From Sipunculus nudus (Eukaryota; Annelida; Sipuncula; Golfingiida; Sipunculidae): a stretch of 64,000 bases of DNA. The position numbers and the translations under genes are program-made. The notes under the pieces were generated by a model, which searched no databases, was not told the origin of the DNA, and worked only from the letters and a program-made list of their open reading frames with translations. This document shows positions 1-12,844 of this stretch, piece after piece (position 1 is the first letter of the stretch; each line of letters begins with the position of its first letter). The stretch lies in assembly GCA_026874595.1 (NCBI GenBank), contig CM049316.1:27821339-27885338 (forward strand), written 5' to 3'.

Positions 1-59
1 TATGGATAATTTTCAAAAACTAACCTTTAGGCACAGTATTAGTCATAGTCACACATTTG

Positions 60-440
60 CAATTTTTTTTTTAATTTTTTGGTGGAGGTAACCGCCTCCT
101 TTTTTTAATGTTCACCTAACTACATATATGTACATCTGCAGAATTCCATTCAGGGCAGTATCACACGCTTCCTCTCATTTTATATCCTAGCGTTAATCAG
201 GCCTGGTGACTTCTGCACCTGCGGGCCCTGTGTGCGTAATCGTCCCCATTGCTTGGTCATACGACCGAGAAGCCTCCGAAAGGCACACTCGTTTGTGATC
301 TGAGATTCCCCTTAAGCCTGCAAAGCGCTAACCCCAGATGGGGGCCGACCGTGAAAAATCTCACCGCCTCAGCTGAGATTCGATCTCACGATCTCCCGGC
401 ACTGAGTCCTACGCTCTGCCCCTGAGCCACAGAAACCGGT
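60..440 (-). mobile_element. tRNA-derived SINE, copy 1
   Basis: Read on the minus strand, 440 down to about 345 resembles a tRNA gene. It has an A-box-like TGGCTCAGGGG, a D-stem pair GCTC/GAGC, and a B-box-like stretch with a TGAGA/TCTCA stem around TCGAA. These are the internal RNA polymerase III promoter parts expected of a SINE head. A unique body follows, then a short GGAGG/CCTCC hairpin and a T/A-rich tail near 60-110. The body is shared with the copy near 5535-6048, which shows it is dispersed. The anticodon region is degenerate, so this is not a functional tRNA gene. Confidence 0.7.
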
Positions 441-445
441 CACAA

Positions 446-2112
446 ATTTGCACCTGATACGTGTATTTACCTTGCACAATCTATAGTTGATTCAACATTA
501 TCGCTCATTCATTTGCGTCAGCGGGATGCTTCCAGTGATTACACAGCGATTGGGAATTTATTATATATATTAAATTTCTAGTACATATTTTGATATCGAT
601 TATCAACCAACAACGGATATGGAAATTTAAGAAAGCACAAATTAACCTCTTGTTATTGTCATACTTCCTGTCTGCCTGATTCTCAAGATTCGTTTATATA
701 ATTCTGAGATGAACTGTGACCCTCGTGCACATTTACACACAAATTAATAAATATAGTCCGAGTTTTAAACATAAAAGTAATGAATCAAAATTTTTCATAA
801 GAGATCTGGTCATGTTCGTCTAATGAAGTACAAACTATATATTTTTACTTCATTTATTGTTATCTTATCAATATTTAAAAGGCGCCAATATCCACAATGG
901 ACACCTGCTGAATGTCGCTGATACTATCCGTCTGCATCACGTGACCCCAGGAATGTTCGCTCTCCGTATATTAAACATTAGTTGGACATATGGGAAGACT
1001 GATCTTGCTATGTACTCTGCTTATACAGTCCAAATACCACCTTTAATAAAAGGTATAGGTCATAAAATATATGAGGTCTGCGTCTCAGACTCACTGCTTG
1101 CCGTAATATCCACAGAAAATCCGTTTATAGATTGCTACTCTCGGTATTTTCAGATACAGGACAACGGTAAACTAACACGCCCACTATACAGATCTCTTTG
1201 CCCAGTAGCTTTTCACCAAACAAGAGTGTTAATTAGTGTATTTAGCCACAAGTGAGACCAGGGAATATATATATATATATTTACCCTCGACAATTTACCA
1301 CATCACATGCCGAGGCTACTCACATGAGAACGGTCCACAGCATAGTGCTTTACCTCTTCACACTCAGTATATGAAATCACTTTTAGTCTATCAGGTGCAT
1401 TAGTGCCCTAACCTTTACATTTTATGGCATCATAAAGACGTTAAATGAAAATTTATAAATTCCCTTTAATAATACATTCATAATATTTAAAGATAAATCA
1501 TGCATCTAAACAAAACTGACGAAATCTACAGCATAGTGAGCTATCTCTAACAATTACCCACCCATGCACCCCGTTCCCATTAGTAACACAGCTATGTGAG
1601 CATGTTGATTTCCTTTTATCGAATGTTACGCCCCTTTCGGTTTATATATAGGTTTATCCTCAGACTAAATGATCCCTAGTGACCACCACTTTTTTCCTGC
1701 TAAAAAATCGTACAATTGAACCTAAACTTAAAACTCATTAGAAAAAAATATCTGCTACAGAATTTCTCTCTCACTTTAACAAGTACCATAAAAATGCACC
1801 ATTAACGACGAATTTACCAAGCTGCCATAGGATTTTTGTTTAATTATTGTATTCAACCATTAATATGTCTAAAGTATATTCGATAATAAACGTATCTTCT
1901 GAAATAACGTGGATACTGACTTTTGCAACACTATTATCCAGGGATGAAGAGACATGTGGGAATCTTTTTTAGTTTCTTACTATCTTCATATAATCTCCAG
2001 AACAATGCAAAATGACATGAATGTGTTATATGAGGCGAAATAATCCATTTAAGAACTTAAATTAAGAAAATTCATGTAGTTTCATATAACCTTAGGTGTA
2101 ATCATATTCTAA
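446..2112. other. No supported gene; AT-rich intergenic DNA
   Basis: An open frame of about 130 codons lies at 857-1255 on the plus strand, but it opens with TTG rather than ATG and its product has no motif I recognise. A short TA tract sits near 1266-1280. Nothing else is recognised. Confidence 0.4.
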
Positions 2113-2540
2113 CTAGAAATATGCATCCTCAGGAATGCAGGCCTCCATCATGTGGGCGATCCTTAATGTGGGGTACTGCGCAACCCGTGTTTTCATTCAC
2201 TTATTCGTCCTTATTCCCAATGTTCATTGGTGCATACGTTCCCCAACAAGTGTTTGCTTTCACATATTCGGCCCATATTCATATTTTTTGATCGTGCATA
2301 TGTGACTGCACATTTGTGAATATTCGTGTAAATCCTTCCTGGATCTGGATCATGAGCCAGACCCATACCATAATCTAATTGTTTATTCAATGGCCCATTT
2401 CCAAGGTGCCCAGAAAATTTCATGGAATTACTTTCATGAGTTATGTTGTGAAAAAAAAAAACATACACAAACACACTCTCGCACGCGCAAACACACACAG
2501 ACACACACAAACGAACGGGAATTAACGCATTTCCTCCCTT
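2113..2540 (-). mobile_element. Short Helitron-like element, family R1, copy 1
   Basis: Read on the minus strand this copy ends in a GCATTCC-type hairpin followed within a few bases by CTAG, and the next host base is T. A hairpin just before a CTRR end with insertion between A and T is the hallmark of a Helitron 3' terminus. A CA-rich tract lies near the opposite end (2455-2515). Recognisable relatives are near 30695, 52350, 54008, 57379 and 63700. No coding capacity is seen, so it would be non-autonomous. Confidence 0.6.
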
Positions 2541-5381
2541 CAACTTTGTCTCCAGAAACTTAAAATAAATCATCAGAGCATTGTCGTTTTTATGACACAA
2601 CCTCGTGTTCCAAATGTTTTCTCGAAGTCTTAAAAACCTTGGAAACGGGTACATGTGCTTTCACATTTAAAGATAACCATTCCCATCAAAGCAATGGAAC
2701 CATGTCTTCCAGATATTATACATTTGTGAGATATTTCGGTTTTGTGAGCAGGCTTTATTGTTAGTTATAGAAGTTATCCTCATTCATACATGTCAATATT
2801 ACCCCATTCACCGTTTTATTAGCTGATAATGGACAATACAAACATCCAGAAATCAATATTTTCGGCGACACCCCATGAATGGAACGAAAAGAACCTTTAA
2901 TAAACATGTCTAGTAGATGGATATGAGAATGGAAACTTTTGAACATCCATGACAGCCAGCTCATAGCACATTCTTTATCTGCCAATTCAATTTGGTGTTC
3001 TGCTCGTGGGTTTATATGTGACAGTACTGTTTTGTGATTATTAGATCTGTATTTAATTATATAATCAACATCAACTCACAGTCCTGTCGGGTTTTATGTT
3101 CCCGTCAGTCATCCGGATCACGCGTTTTTGAATTATAACAAGATATCTTTTCAAAACACTGTTAAAAGAAAAACATATGTGTTGTGTTTATTTCTTTTCA
3201 AATTCTATGAGCTAGCTCTGATACCACACCTTGCCCATGTAAAAAGTCATTTAAATCAATCAAAAATGTTGTAATCGCGAATGTGTAAAATAATATCCGA
3301 CACCTTTAAGGACATAGCATTTAAACCTTATCATTATCAAATGATACACGCATCAATGAAATGTTCGGTTTTTATTTTACTAAGACATTCTGACATTATT
3401 CCGTGACCACCCATAGGATGGCAAGACAAACATTGACAACCCTTTTGACAACGCTAACATGTATTTTGACAACATGGGTTATTTTAGGTACACTTTTTGA
3501 CAAACCTGTTTCTTCAAAGTATATCTAGATATTTATATTTATGTATGATTTTGATAATACACTAGTAACCATTGTCACTTCTTGGTATTTGGCTCTAAAG
3601 CAATAAAGCATTCATAAATAAAAGTAGCCATTGATATTTAAGATATCCCCGTCTTTTTAACCATGGCCTTATAACGGGGCTCTCTCTCGCAACATTTTTA
3701 CGGTATTACCGACCTCTTACGATACCAGGACATTAGGATGCGGGAAACAATTGTGTTTAAATAGACAGACAATAGGCATTGTTCATTTACTAAATAACAT
3801 TATCCTTTCCATCAGCGTTTCTATCAAACAGTGTTCGGTGAGGATTGTTTCTCGATGATTCCTTCTGAAATTTATTGTAATTATACCCTTAAACTTTATT
3901 ATATTTTTATGATATATTTTATTTAATTATATAATTAGGTGAGATAAGGATATTGAAGAACAATGAGAAGTGTTAAGTGTGAATGTGTAATTTCGCGGGA
4001 AAAGATTTATTTAAGAAATAACACTAAGAAAATTCACACGTCTTGTTTAACTTAACCGTGCTCTCGTAGCTATATTTTACCTCGGGTCATTAATTCTGTA
4101 TTTCACTGTAGGACACACGCGTCGTTCACTTTTGAAGCATAATTACCGCCCATTGTAATTATAATCCGGCCTTGAAAATCAAAGTGGGCTGGTTTGAAAT
4201 GCCATTTAATTTCTCAGTCGAAATCTTCAATAGATCTGATTGCACCTGATAGTGATATTATTAAGACTATAAATGAGATCAATCAGAATAGCAATTTTGG
4301 AGAAAAGAAACTGGTTGGTCTTTTATTTAAGGCGACAGCCCCGTAATAATATGGGTGATTATTCAGAAGTTAATCACATCTCCTTTTATCTGAAATTTCA
4401 AGGGCTATTTTATAAAATATAGCTATGTGAACGACCGATCATAAAGGAACAAGCGGTCTTCAGTCACTGCATGAGCATTCGGTAGTGCAGTACCCAACCT
4501 CCTCGTCGCCGTTATCCGGGCGACAATAAGGAAGGTTGTTTCAAGGGTACGGTATTGACAATAATGTCAAGGTCAAAAATGCATACTAAGTTCAGTTGTG
4601 TCACTCGGGACTATTGCTCTGACAAAATGAAACCAAATGAAAAAACAAAAAGAAAGGTGGACCAAAATAGCCGTATAGAAACGTACTCATCGAGCCCTAT
4701 AAATCTGCCTTCCCTAACCTGCCAATGTTCAGACTGAATTTGTCGTAGCAGCCCTAAACTTGTAATCCACGATATAAAAGACTGCTTTTTTGTACACGTT
4801 GAATCTTCTTATTATTACTTTTAAAATTATTTGCTTGCTTATGTTTTGAAAATTTGTTGTATTAATTGATTAATTAGCCATTTTATTTATATAGTTTGTC
4901 AATTCAATAGATAAAAAAAATTAATGACATTAAATAAATGCAAACAATAATATCAAATAAAACTTGTTTTAATGTATCAGGTAATTTATCAATTTATTAA
5001 AATGGAAGAGGTAATGTGACTAGATATTTGTTCAAACCGTCGCTTGTGGCAAAACTCGGGTAAAATTTTTACAAAGAGATCCCGACATCCGGACATGTTC
5101 TTTCACCTTTGCCAGAATGATCCCTGACACGCTCCAGTCATAACGAACACGAGCTGAGGTACTTGATGTGGCTGTGTCGTCAAATTCCTGAATACACTAA
5201 GCTTAAGTACTGGCAGCAAATGGCTTCAGGGCATGTAGGATCAACACGATTTAGTGATAAAATACCTTACTTTTAACAGGTCATTCACCTCGAATTCATT
5301 TTTTTCATTATTGTTCCAAGGGTGTTGGTATCGTCAACAGGATGTTAATTGCTATTGATATCATTAACCTTTCTGTTATCG

Positions 5382-5383
<2 letters not shown>
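2541..5383. other. No supported gene
   Basis: AT-rich sequence with only short chance frames. I recognise no repeat family, RNA gene or exon in it. Confidence 0.35.

Positions 5384-5450
<67 letters not shown>
5384..5450. repeat. (TA)n microsatellite
   Basis: Uninterrupted TA dinucleotides for about 65 bp. Open frames predicted across it, coding alternating Ile-Tyr, are artefacts. Confidence 0.95.
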
Positions 5451-5452
<2 letters not shown>

Positions 5453-5534
5453 AGTATGTATGTTGGGATGACTCTTTGCTTGCTATTAGCACTCTAAATG
5501 GACGATCAAAACTGGAATATACATTAATAACTCT

Positions 5535-6048
5535 TTTTTTATGTATGTTTTTGTTGGAGGTAGCCTCCTCCATTTTTAATGCTGGCTTAATTATGTAAGT
5601 GGCACCGGGTACTTGATCCATAAGCAGTGAGGCGTGACATGTTGTAAACACAGACACGGCCAGGTCAGCTGAGCTCAAGCTTGACTCAATATTTCCGACT
5701 TGTCATAAGCTGGAATCAGGAAGTTTGCGTATGATCAAGGGAATGTGGCACATTTTGGTAAAAAAGCACCTTGCGGATGGCGGATAGCGAGGCTGGGAAA
5801 TGAACGAGGTAAATAAGTAGTAAGGCGGGCGATAGGCGATGTTGCCGGATGAACAAGGGGCGAATGAAGAGGTTAGACTGTATATGTACACTGCAGAATC
5901 CCATTGCGTTTTCGATCACGCTTTTCCTCTCATTTTATATCCTGGTCTTAACCAGTAACCACTGCACCTGTGGGTCCTGGGTATGTAATCAACCCCACTG
6001 TTTGGTCATAAGACCGTGATACCCCCGAAAGGCGCACTCGTTTGTGAG
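5535..6048 (-). mobile_element. SINE copy 2, head lost and body interrupted
   Basis: The part at 5881-6048 matches the body of the SINE at 60-440, including the segment around the CCGAAAGGC motif, and 5550-5580 matches its tail hairpin (GGAGGTAGCCTCC). The tRNA-like head is missing at the 6048 end. About 290 bp at 5590-5880 has no counterpart in copy 1 and appears to be a later insertion of unknown nature. Confidence 0.6.
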
Positions 6049-6082
6049 TGAAGCATCTTTGACTCTCTCTCGCTCCCCCTCC

Positions 6083-6735
6083 AGCAACGGATCCGGGGGG
6101 GGGGGGGGGTCATGGGGTCCCCCCCCCCCCTCCCTCCTGCCTCCCCCCTATTGTTCCAGCTGCCGCAACATTGTTAAAGGGACATAATCAGGAACCCAAT
6201 CAGGGATCCTATCAGTTCAATTTTGCTTTATACAAAAGTTTCCCAGCGAAACTATACCAGCACACAGTCTCAGTTCCTCGCAAACGGCTCTTTATCATCT
6301 TTTCATGGCTCTTCGTGTTGGTAAACACAGTCCACGTGTCTCTGTTTACCTTAACAAGGCAGAGTGACCGGAGGTCCGATTGTGAGTGGCAACATGTATT
6401 ATATTTTTGGCTACATTCTGTACACGGCCCCATGTGCTGTGTAAATGTTGACACCTTTGATCGCGCCCGGTCCACTGTTTTTAACACTCGTTTATAGGAA
6501 TAAGCAACCGGTTTCAAGGCAATATTATGGGCAGGTACAGGTTTATTTTAATGGGAAGAAGCCATTTTTCGTTTTAACTCAACCTGCTTTATAGGTGATT
6601 GGGCCCCTTCAAAGGTTTCATACCAATTTTGCGGCCTGGACCCCCTTTTCCAGTACCTTAGTGACTTTTCTTAGGTTTCATCATTAGTCCTCCTGGGTTG
6701 GACACCTCCTTTTCCTAAATCCTGGAGTCACCCCT

Positions 6736-6736
<1 letters not shown>
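6083..6736. mobile_element. CAGGGG-ended MITE carrying a nested element
   Basis: The right end reads, on the minus strand, CAGGGGTGACTCCAGGATTT, and the left end is a degenerate inverse (CAGCAACGGATCC). The element at 58550-58712 matches both flanks of the inner insertion: a GCCGCAACATT segment on the left and a TTTTGCGG to CCTAAATCCTGGA segment on the right. The match shows that the middle (6178-6607) was inserted later. G and C runs make the left end low complexity. No coding capacity, so presumed non-autonomous DNA transposon. Confidence 0.65.
6178..6607. mobile_element. TTAA-site element, copy 1 (nested)
   Basis: It starts TTAA-AGGGACATAATCAG and ends with the inverse of AGGGGCCCAATCACC next to TTCAA, a mutated TTAA. 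It is about 430 bp and matches the 490-bp element at 16857-17346. It lies inside the MITE at 6083-6736. The TTAA target suggests a piggyBac-like mechanism, but the terminal bases do not match the usual piggyBac end, so the superfamily is unresolved. Frames of about 100 codons on both strands are not believable genes. Confidence 0.65.

Positions 6737-6772
<36 letters not shown>
6737..6772. repeat. (CT)n microsatellite
   Basis: About 18 CT dinucleotides directly beside the end of the CAGGGG-ended MITE. Confidence 0.95.
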
Positions 6773-6774
<2 letters not shown>

Positions 6775-6780
<6 letters not shown>

Positions 6781-7414
6781 CCTGATTGTCAGATCGACTA
6801 AATCAATCATTTGAAGAAATAAGATATAAAAAATAATTGTTCTACAGTACAGCAAAAAGCCCACCAGACTGAGAAATTACACCATGGCCTGCATACTTGT
6901 ATGTTTATTATTATTATTAGAATAAAACAAGATTTTTCAATTTAAGCGGATAATAAAAAGGGCATTAAGGCGGGTGTCATATCACGTTAACAATGAATCT
7001 AATATACAACATGTTCATGAAATCCGTATTGAAAAGTATATTCCATCATGATCAAGCAACAACTAGGGAAACAATGTCTAATTTACAATCAGTGGCAACT
7101 TGCAGTCGTCCCCCATGCTTAATTTTATGGGACATATATCAACTAAATGTTCGTCCGATCGGAAGTTATCACCCACTCATTATAGCCTTAACAAACACAA
7201 TTCATTTTTCCTGTCTTTCAAAAGGGGCTTTTAATTAAGCTGGTAATGATATTCGAGCAAAACGCAAATGTAAATCATGGATTAATAGTCCCTTGGATCC
7301 TGACGCATTAATTACTAACAGCTTACCTATAAGGATGCCATGTATGCCATACGTTTGTCGATGATTCTGACAAGTATCTCCACAATTATTTTTTAGATTG
7401 CCCTGAGAGGTTTG
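6775..7414. other. No supported gene
   Basis: AT-rich sequence between the CT tract and the start of tandem copy A. Nothing recognised. Confidence 0.35.
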
Positions 7415-7782
7415 GGTTTCAAAAATGGTTTATAAACAGGCAGTGGAGGTGTCTTTTTTAGGGGGGGGGGCACAACGGGACCGCGACCAGTTATTTTTCG
7501 ACCTAAAAAAATCCGAGAAATAGGATAAACCTATTACCGAAAATCAACGCTGAGATTTTGCGTTTCGCACCGTTTTCTTACCTATTCTTCTGCAGATTTG
7601 AGAATTGAGTCAGGGTGTTGATCTTGATTCAGACATCCAGGGTTTAGTCTGAACGAAAAATTAAGGCGTATGAACTCTTTGGAAATGTTTGCGACGAATG
7701 AATCAACAGTGACGAATCGAGATGTTCAAGAACAGGGGGCGCTAATGCTGGGTAAGCGGTTGATGGGTATTGAGAAAAAATT

Positions 7783-9558
7783 ATTTTCACAGTGGGCGGC
7801 TGTCAATAGAACAGAGAAGGGCTGTTATGTCGCTTTTACCTAAAAAGGGTAAAGATAGGTTATTTATGGAAAATTGGAGACCGATGTCTGTATTATTATT
7901 ATGCATTGGATTAACATATGCTATGAAGATATCTCCACTTATGTTATCAATAATGGGCACCTTGCTAAGCAATTTAATCCAGAACGGGGCGTTAGACAAG
8001 GGTGCCGATTGTCCCCTTTTTTGTTTATTCTTACCGTGGAACTTTTCTCTAAATCTATTCGCAATAACCTGCACATGAAAGGAATGCAAATGGGTTGGGA
8101 TGAAATAAAACTATCACAATTTGCGGACGATACGACCTGCTTATAAAAGATAAGGAGTCCGGCAGACATTGTATAGAAGACTCGAACGCGTTTGGTAAAT
8201 GCTCCGGTCTGGAGGCTAACCTAGACAAAACTAAAGCCAGATGGCTAGGGGTCACAGTCGGAAACGAGGACGGAGATTTGCCAGTGAATGAAGCGCTTAA
8301 ACTGGTCTGGGTTAAGCGATACTTCCCAGAATATCCATCTAATGGAAATACATTTTGGGGTATTATTTCAGGGGTCGTTTTATGAAACCTTCGGATATGT
8401 TCCAAAGTGCATGCAATGGAAATATGCCACCTATTTTACCAACATTTTACCAAGAATTGTTTAACAATTATGAGTAAGTTGAGAGAGGATTCAAATAGGG
8501 GTATATTCTGAATAAAATGATTAGTTACAATACAGATATTGTAATAAAAAAAGATAGTTTATGTTATTTAAATTTATACAAGGCAGGAATTGTCCGTTTG
8601 AGGGACATTGTAAACAAAACGGAGAGATTTTTTATCTCTGGATGAATTTAAGAAGCGATAAAAAGTAAAATGCCACTTTTTGGGACACTCGACTCTAACC
8701 AGTGCAATTCCTCGAACCTGTAAAAGAAAACCTTGACTACTGATGATACCTTAATATTAGATCAATATGTCACACTGCCAATAAGTAAACTTACCAGTTA
8801 AATGGTTTATAAAATACTTGCAAAACGAAACACCAACCGCCCAAATTAAATGGGAAACAGAGCTTAAGATCCTATCATAGGACTGACCAAATACTTATGA
8901 ATGTCCCTGTGTTGCTCAGACGAGGTAAAACTTCAGGACTTCCAGTAAAGATTGATACAAAGTATTGTTGTACACCAAAAGTGGTTATATACTATGAAGC
9001 TGTCTGGCACACCTGTACCGTACACAATGTTGTAGATCGGAGGAAACTGTGCTCCATAAATATATTGATTGTGAAAAAGTCAACACGTTTTCGCGGGATT
9101 TTTCTTATTGGTGGTCTCTTCATTTTAATAAAACATTATATCTACAAAATATGGATAAATCGTTTGGTTTATACAAAGACAAAAAAGCAATGTACCTTAA
9201 TTTTTGCTTCCCTTTGAAAGGTTTTACATTCACCCATCCAGATGCAGTTATAAAGCTGTTTCTTTTTCTGGATACAGAACACTTCTTCGTAGCCGCTTGT
9301 ATGTTAAAGTATGTTCTCTCGCAGACAATGGGTCATCGGAAAACACTGTTTGAAATAAAATAATCTCCTCTATTTGATAAAAAAAAATAACATTTTCAGT
9401 TTTTTTACAGTTAACAGGCTTAAGAATTATAGTTTTGAAAGTGTACATTGATCAGTTATTGTGTATGTTATAATAAACAATACGGACCTGCATCGATGAT
9501 GAAATGCAAGATATGCTGAATGTATGTATCTGAGATAGAAAGAATTTAAATTAAACAA
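7783..9558 (+). mobile_element. 5'-truncated, decayed LINE in copy A
   Basis: Three broken frames carry LINE reverse transcriptase pieces. Near 7800-7900 is QRRAVMSLLPKKGKDRL followed by NWRPMSVLL, the conserved RT entry block. Near 7990-8140 is GVRQGCRLSPFLFIL and then SQFADDTT, the catalytic palm. Near 9050-9330 the C-terminal domain continues, with FSRDFSYWWSL typical of this region. Frameshifts and stops prevent any function. Copy B shows uninterrupted sequence at the matching place, so the limits come from comparison of the two copies. The endonuclease half is absent, consistent with 5' truncation at insertion. No clear target duplication was found. Confidence 0.8.
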
Positions 9559-12315
9559 TTTTTCTTAAATAATTATATATATAAAATAACGTTATTACGT
9601 AATAATAATTACGTACTATAACGTATTTGTTTTTCACTTCACCTAAGAATAAAATAATGAGCCGGGTTTTTGGTGAAAATAGGTACACAGGGGAGGGTAT
9701 GGAAGGGGATGTCCCCCTCCGATGTTGAGAAAATATTTAATATGCAATGTAAAAAATGAGGATTTTCTTCTCCTCAACTATTCCCTTAAATGTCTTTGCA
9801 TAACAAAGTCGAATTTTAGGGAGTGGGGATTTACATGTGACCGGCTTAAATATTTATATTTCTTCAAAATAGGACATTAACTGGAAAGGCAAGGGGAGTC
9901 CATGGTGTTTTCAAAGAGCAGACGGAAAGACTTCTTCGCTCAGTAAAGAAATATTTGGATACAATCTTAATACAGCAAATCTACTTGTGAACTGGACGGT
10001 ATAAACTCTTAAGAACTTAATTGTTTCATAAAGAAAAGAAATAGATAAAATGTGAGATGTTTGAGCTCAACAGAGGGGAGGGGGGCGCCAATGATCAATC
10101 AGAGTTTGATAAAGGCACGGAAATACGCCATGAAGAAATTCCGAGGAGTCAAGGAGGGGTTCTGTTTCTTGAAACGGTTTAGTAACGACTGGACCCTGGA
10201 GCCAGATTAGGGCCTCGGCTGGCCACGCCTACGTCGGTGAAATTTATTAGGATGGGATACTAAGTACTAACAATACTGCCTTACAAGTGCGGATTATTAA
10301 AAATGCAGAGTCTCTTGTAAAATGAAAATCCATATTTTATTGGCAGTTAATATCTTAAACAAGCCCGCTAATCGTTAGCCGTTATTAAAGTATTCCCGGA
10401 AGTGAGCCCTAATGTTATCAATATTTAATTTCCATTCCCGAGCCAATAATGTCACAAATGGTGGGATATTTTTATGGTGATAATATCGCCAAACTCTCTT
10501 GGTCCAGTTTAGCTTTAAAATATATACTGAAATAGCTTTAAGTCTCAGTGATATACATATTTTGAATCCTCGGAGCACCCTCTGTAAGATCTGCTATATA
10601 TAAAAGAAATTTTCTTGTTGGTCTGAAGATTTTTAAATTTAAAGCAATATTTATTATTTTAACAAAAATGTTATTTATTTCACATATGGCAGTAAGAATG
10701 CATTTTACAAAAACATCATCTTAAAATATACAGAAATATCTCATGGCGTTTTTTTGTGACAAAAAAAATCTTTCTTTCGACTTATATTTATATTTTAAAA
10801 TTCTTTGACAAATTAACAAACGATTCGTCTTAAATGGCTTGTAACTATTTTTTGGAATAAGGTATTGAATAAAGAAAAATATATATAACATAGATACATT
10901 TAATATGTTTTCAAACATGTGCAAAACTTGATAGCTCTATGCCTGGCAGTTTATGAGAAATATCACTCTGAAGATGGTTTAATCCACTGAAATATTGTTT
11001 TGAAAAATTGTTTGAAAAGAGTAATATTGCCCCAGTTGGCTGACTGATATGTAAATGAAAGTGACAGTTGAATAACAGGAACCCATATCATGATCTGATT
11101 TTGTTTCTTCCTCTTCTATTGAGCTTTACTATTTATTCATGTATAAAAAGTGATTTTGGCGCCAAATGTCAATTGTGTGTAAGTGTCATACTCGGAAAAA
11201 GGCAGACCTTGCACTAATAAGGGGTCAGGAAACAATGCCCAGCTTATCAAGATAAGCAATGCTCAAACTGAAAAAAAAAAATTAATGCAGGTCATAATCC
11301 AAGGTATCAGTCAAGCCATAGCTCATGCATTAGCTAGCCAATCAGTGATTGAAGGCTGTGTTGGTTGTTTCGGGGGATATATGATTTTGTCTGTGTGTGT
11401 GTGTGACAAGATGGGTATAAACATGACCTAATAGTAAACAAATTTTCTGAAATAAAAATGAACATTATTGTTTTTGACGGTAAAATAAGACCTTAAACTA
11501 TATGTATATCATTTTTCAACATGTCATAACCATGTTTTAACACTTAATTAAAAGAGATCATGAATCCCCTTCAGCTAAATAAATTTCAAATGAGATAGTT
11601 ATCGATTTTTCAAGAAAAAATTGATGTGTACCCTGTCTAACCCAATATACTAAAAATGTTCTACAAGATTTGAAATGCAATTTGGTTTGGTACCACTTCT
11701 TTGTTTAACATTTCACTATGTGAGTAAAAAATACACAGACGAAACACAAAAGGAATACATTACTGTGAGGGGATATTTGGTTTATACCAATAAAATATGA
11801 AATGGCTGTTATTTGCAACAGATAAACCATGCACAGTGCGTTCGTTACTGCTGTGCTGATCATTTAATTAACATCAAGAACATGGTAATATAGGTGTTTT
11901 AGAATATTAGCTAAGGCACCAAGTAAAAAAACATGGTTATACAGCTGTTATAGAATATTCCTTAGCTAAGGCACCAGGTAATACCAAATAAAACCCAGAG
12001 TCTGGACAATAACAGTAAGTGGTCATGTGACCGGAGCGACGGCGTAGGAATTTTCTCAGTCTCAGTGAAGGGACTTGGTTGAGCATTTTAAGCCTCCGCC
12101 CAGTCGATATAAATCATCAAAAATTATTTTTCCGGTCCCATTTCTACCTAATCGAAAAAATTTGTCGGATTTTTTCCTGTGAAACCGATATTAATGTAAT
12201 CTAAACTAAACAACCTTACTGGATGCTTTACAAGATCCGATTATTGTATTTTTGTATATCATATAACGTCTATTCAGGGTCACCGATAATCGTATTGTTT
12301 CTCATGAACCGTCGA

Positions 12316-12326
12316 TATATATAAAA
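12316..12326 (+). promoter_or_regulatory. TATA-box-like site in copy A
   Basis: TATATATAAAA lies about 30 bp upstream of a GC-richer stretch, after CTCATGAACCGTCGA, which is conserved in copy B (about 18376-18392). In B the TATA stretch is altered to TATATCTGTATAATG. A possible splice donor (AGG-GTATAT in A, AGG-GTAAAT in B) follows about 50-60 bp downstream. This could be the promoter of the repeated unit, but no downstream gene is recognised. Confidence 0.25.
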
Positions 12327-12844
12327 GCAACTCCTGCACTGCGCTTATCGACAGGTCTACAGGATGTGTAAGCAGGGTATATTCGTTGGACAGTTTTTTA
12401 AAAATAAAAAATTATATTTTATTTTGAAACTCGCACAAGACGAATTGAAGAAAAATTTGACCTCTCTGAGGTTTGTTAATAACTGTCTTTTTAAGCAATT
12501 CTCAGTCCGACGTACGTATAGCATAATGGCTAATATTAAAATCTGACATTAAGGCCCGCTTATACTTGGGTGCCTTCATATTCGCGAGTCTAATATTTTG
12601 CGATTTTCACGTTTTCATTGTTTAACGAGGGTTCAATCTTCACATTCCAACCATGCAGTAACTTACACACAGTATATCCAGTATAACATTAATTAATTAA
12701 TATGTAGGCTCAGTCTTATCTATTTGACGAGGACCCACGACAACGGGTGGAAATTCTTGTCCTCTTTAGGCATATGTAAGATCTGATGTTACTCATACTG
12801 TTTATCTTTGAGTTACAGATAACTTTCGACTTCAAAACCTACAG

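Noticed and set aside
345-440. Functional tRNA gene on the minus strand
   Set aside because: A and B boxes are recognisable but the anticodon arm is degenerate and a SINE body follows.
857-1255. 132-codon plus-strand frame as a gene
   Set aside because: It opens at TTG, not ATG, has no recognisable domain, and stands alone in AT-rich DNA.
5376-5678. Frame with long Ile-Tyr repeats
   Set aside because: It is a translation of the TA microsatellite.
6171-6517. About 100-codon frames on both strands as small genes
   Set aside because: They coincide with the TTAA-site element and overlap each other antisense.
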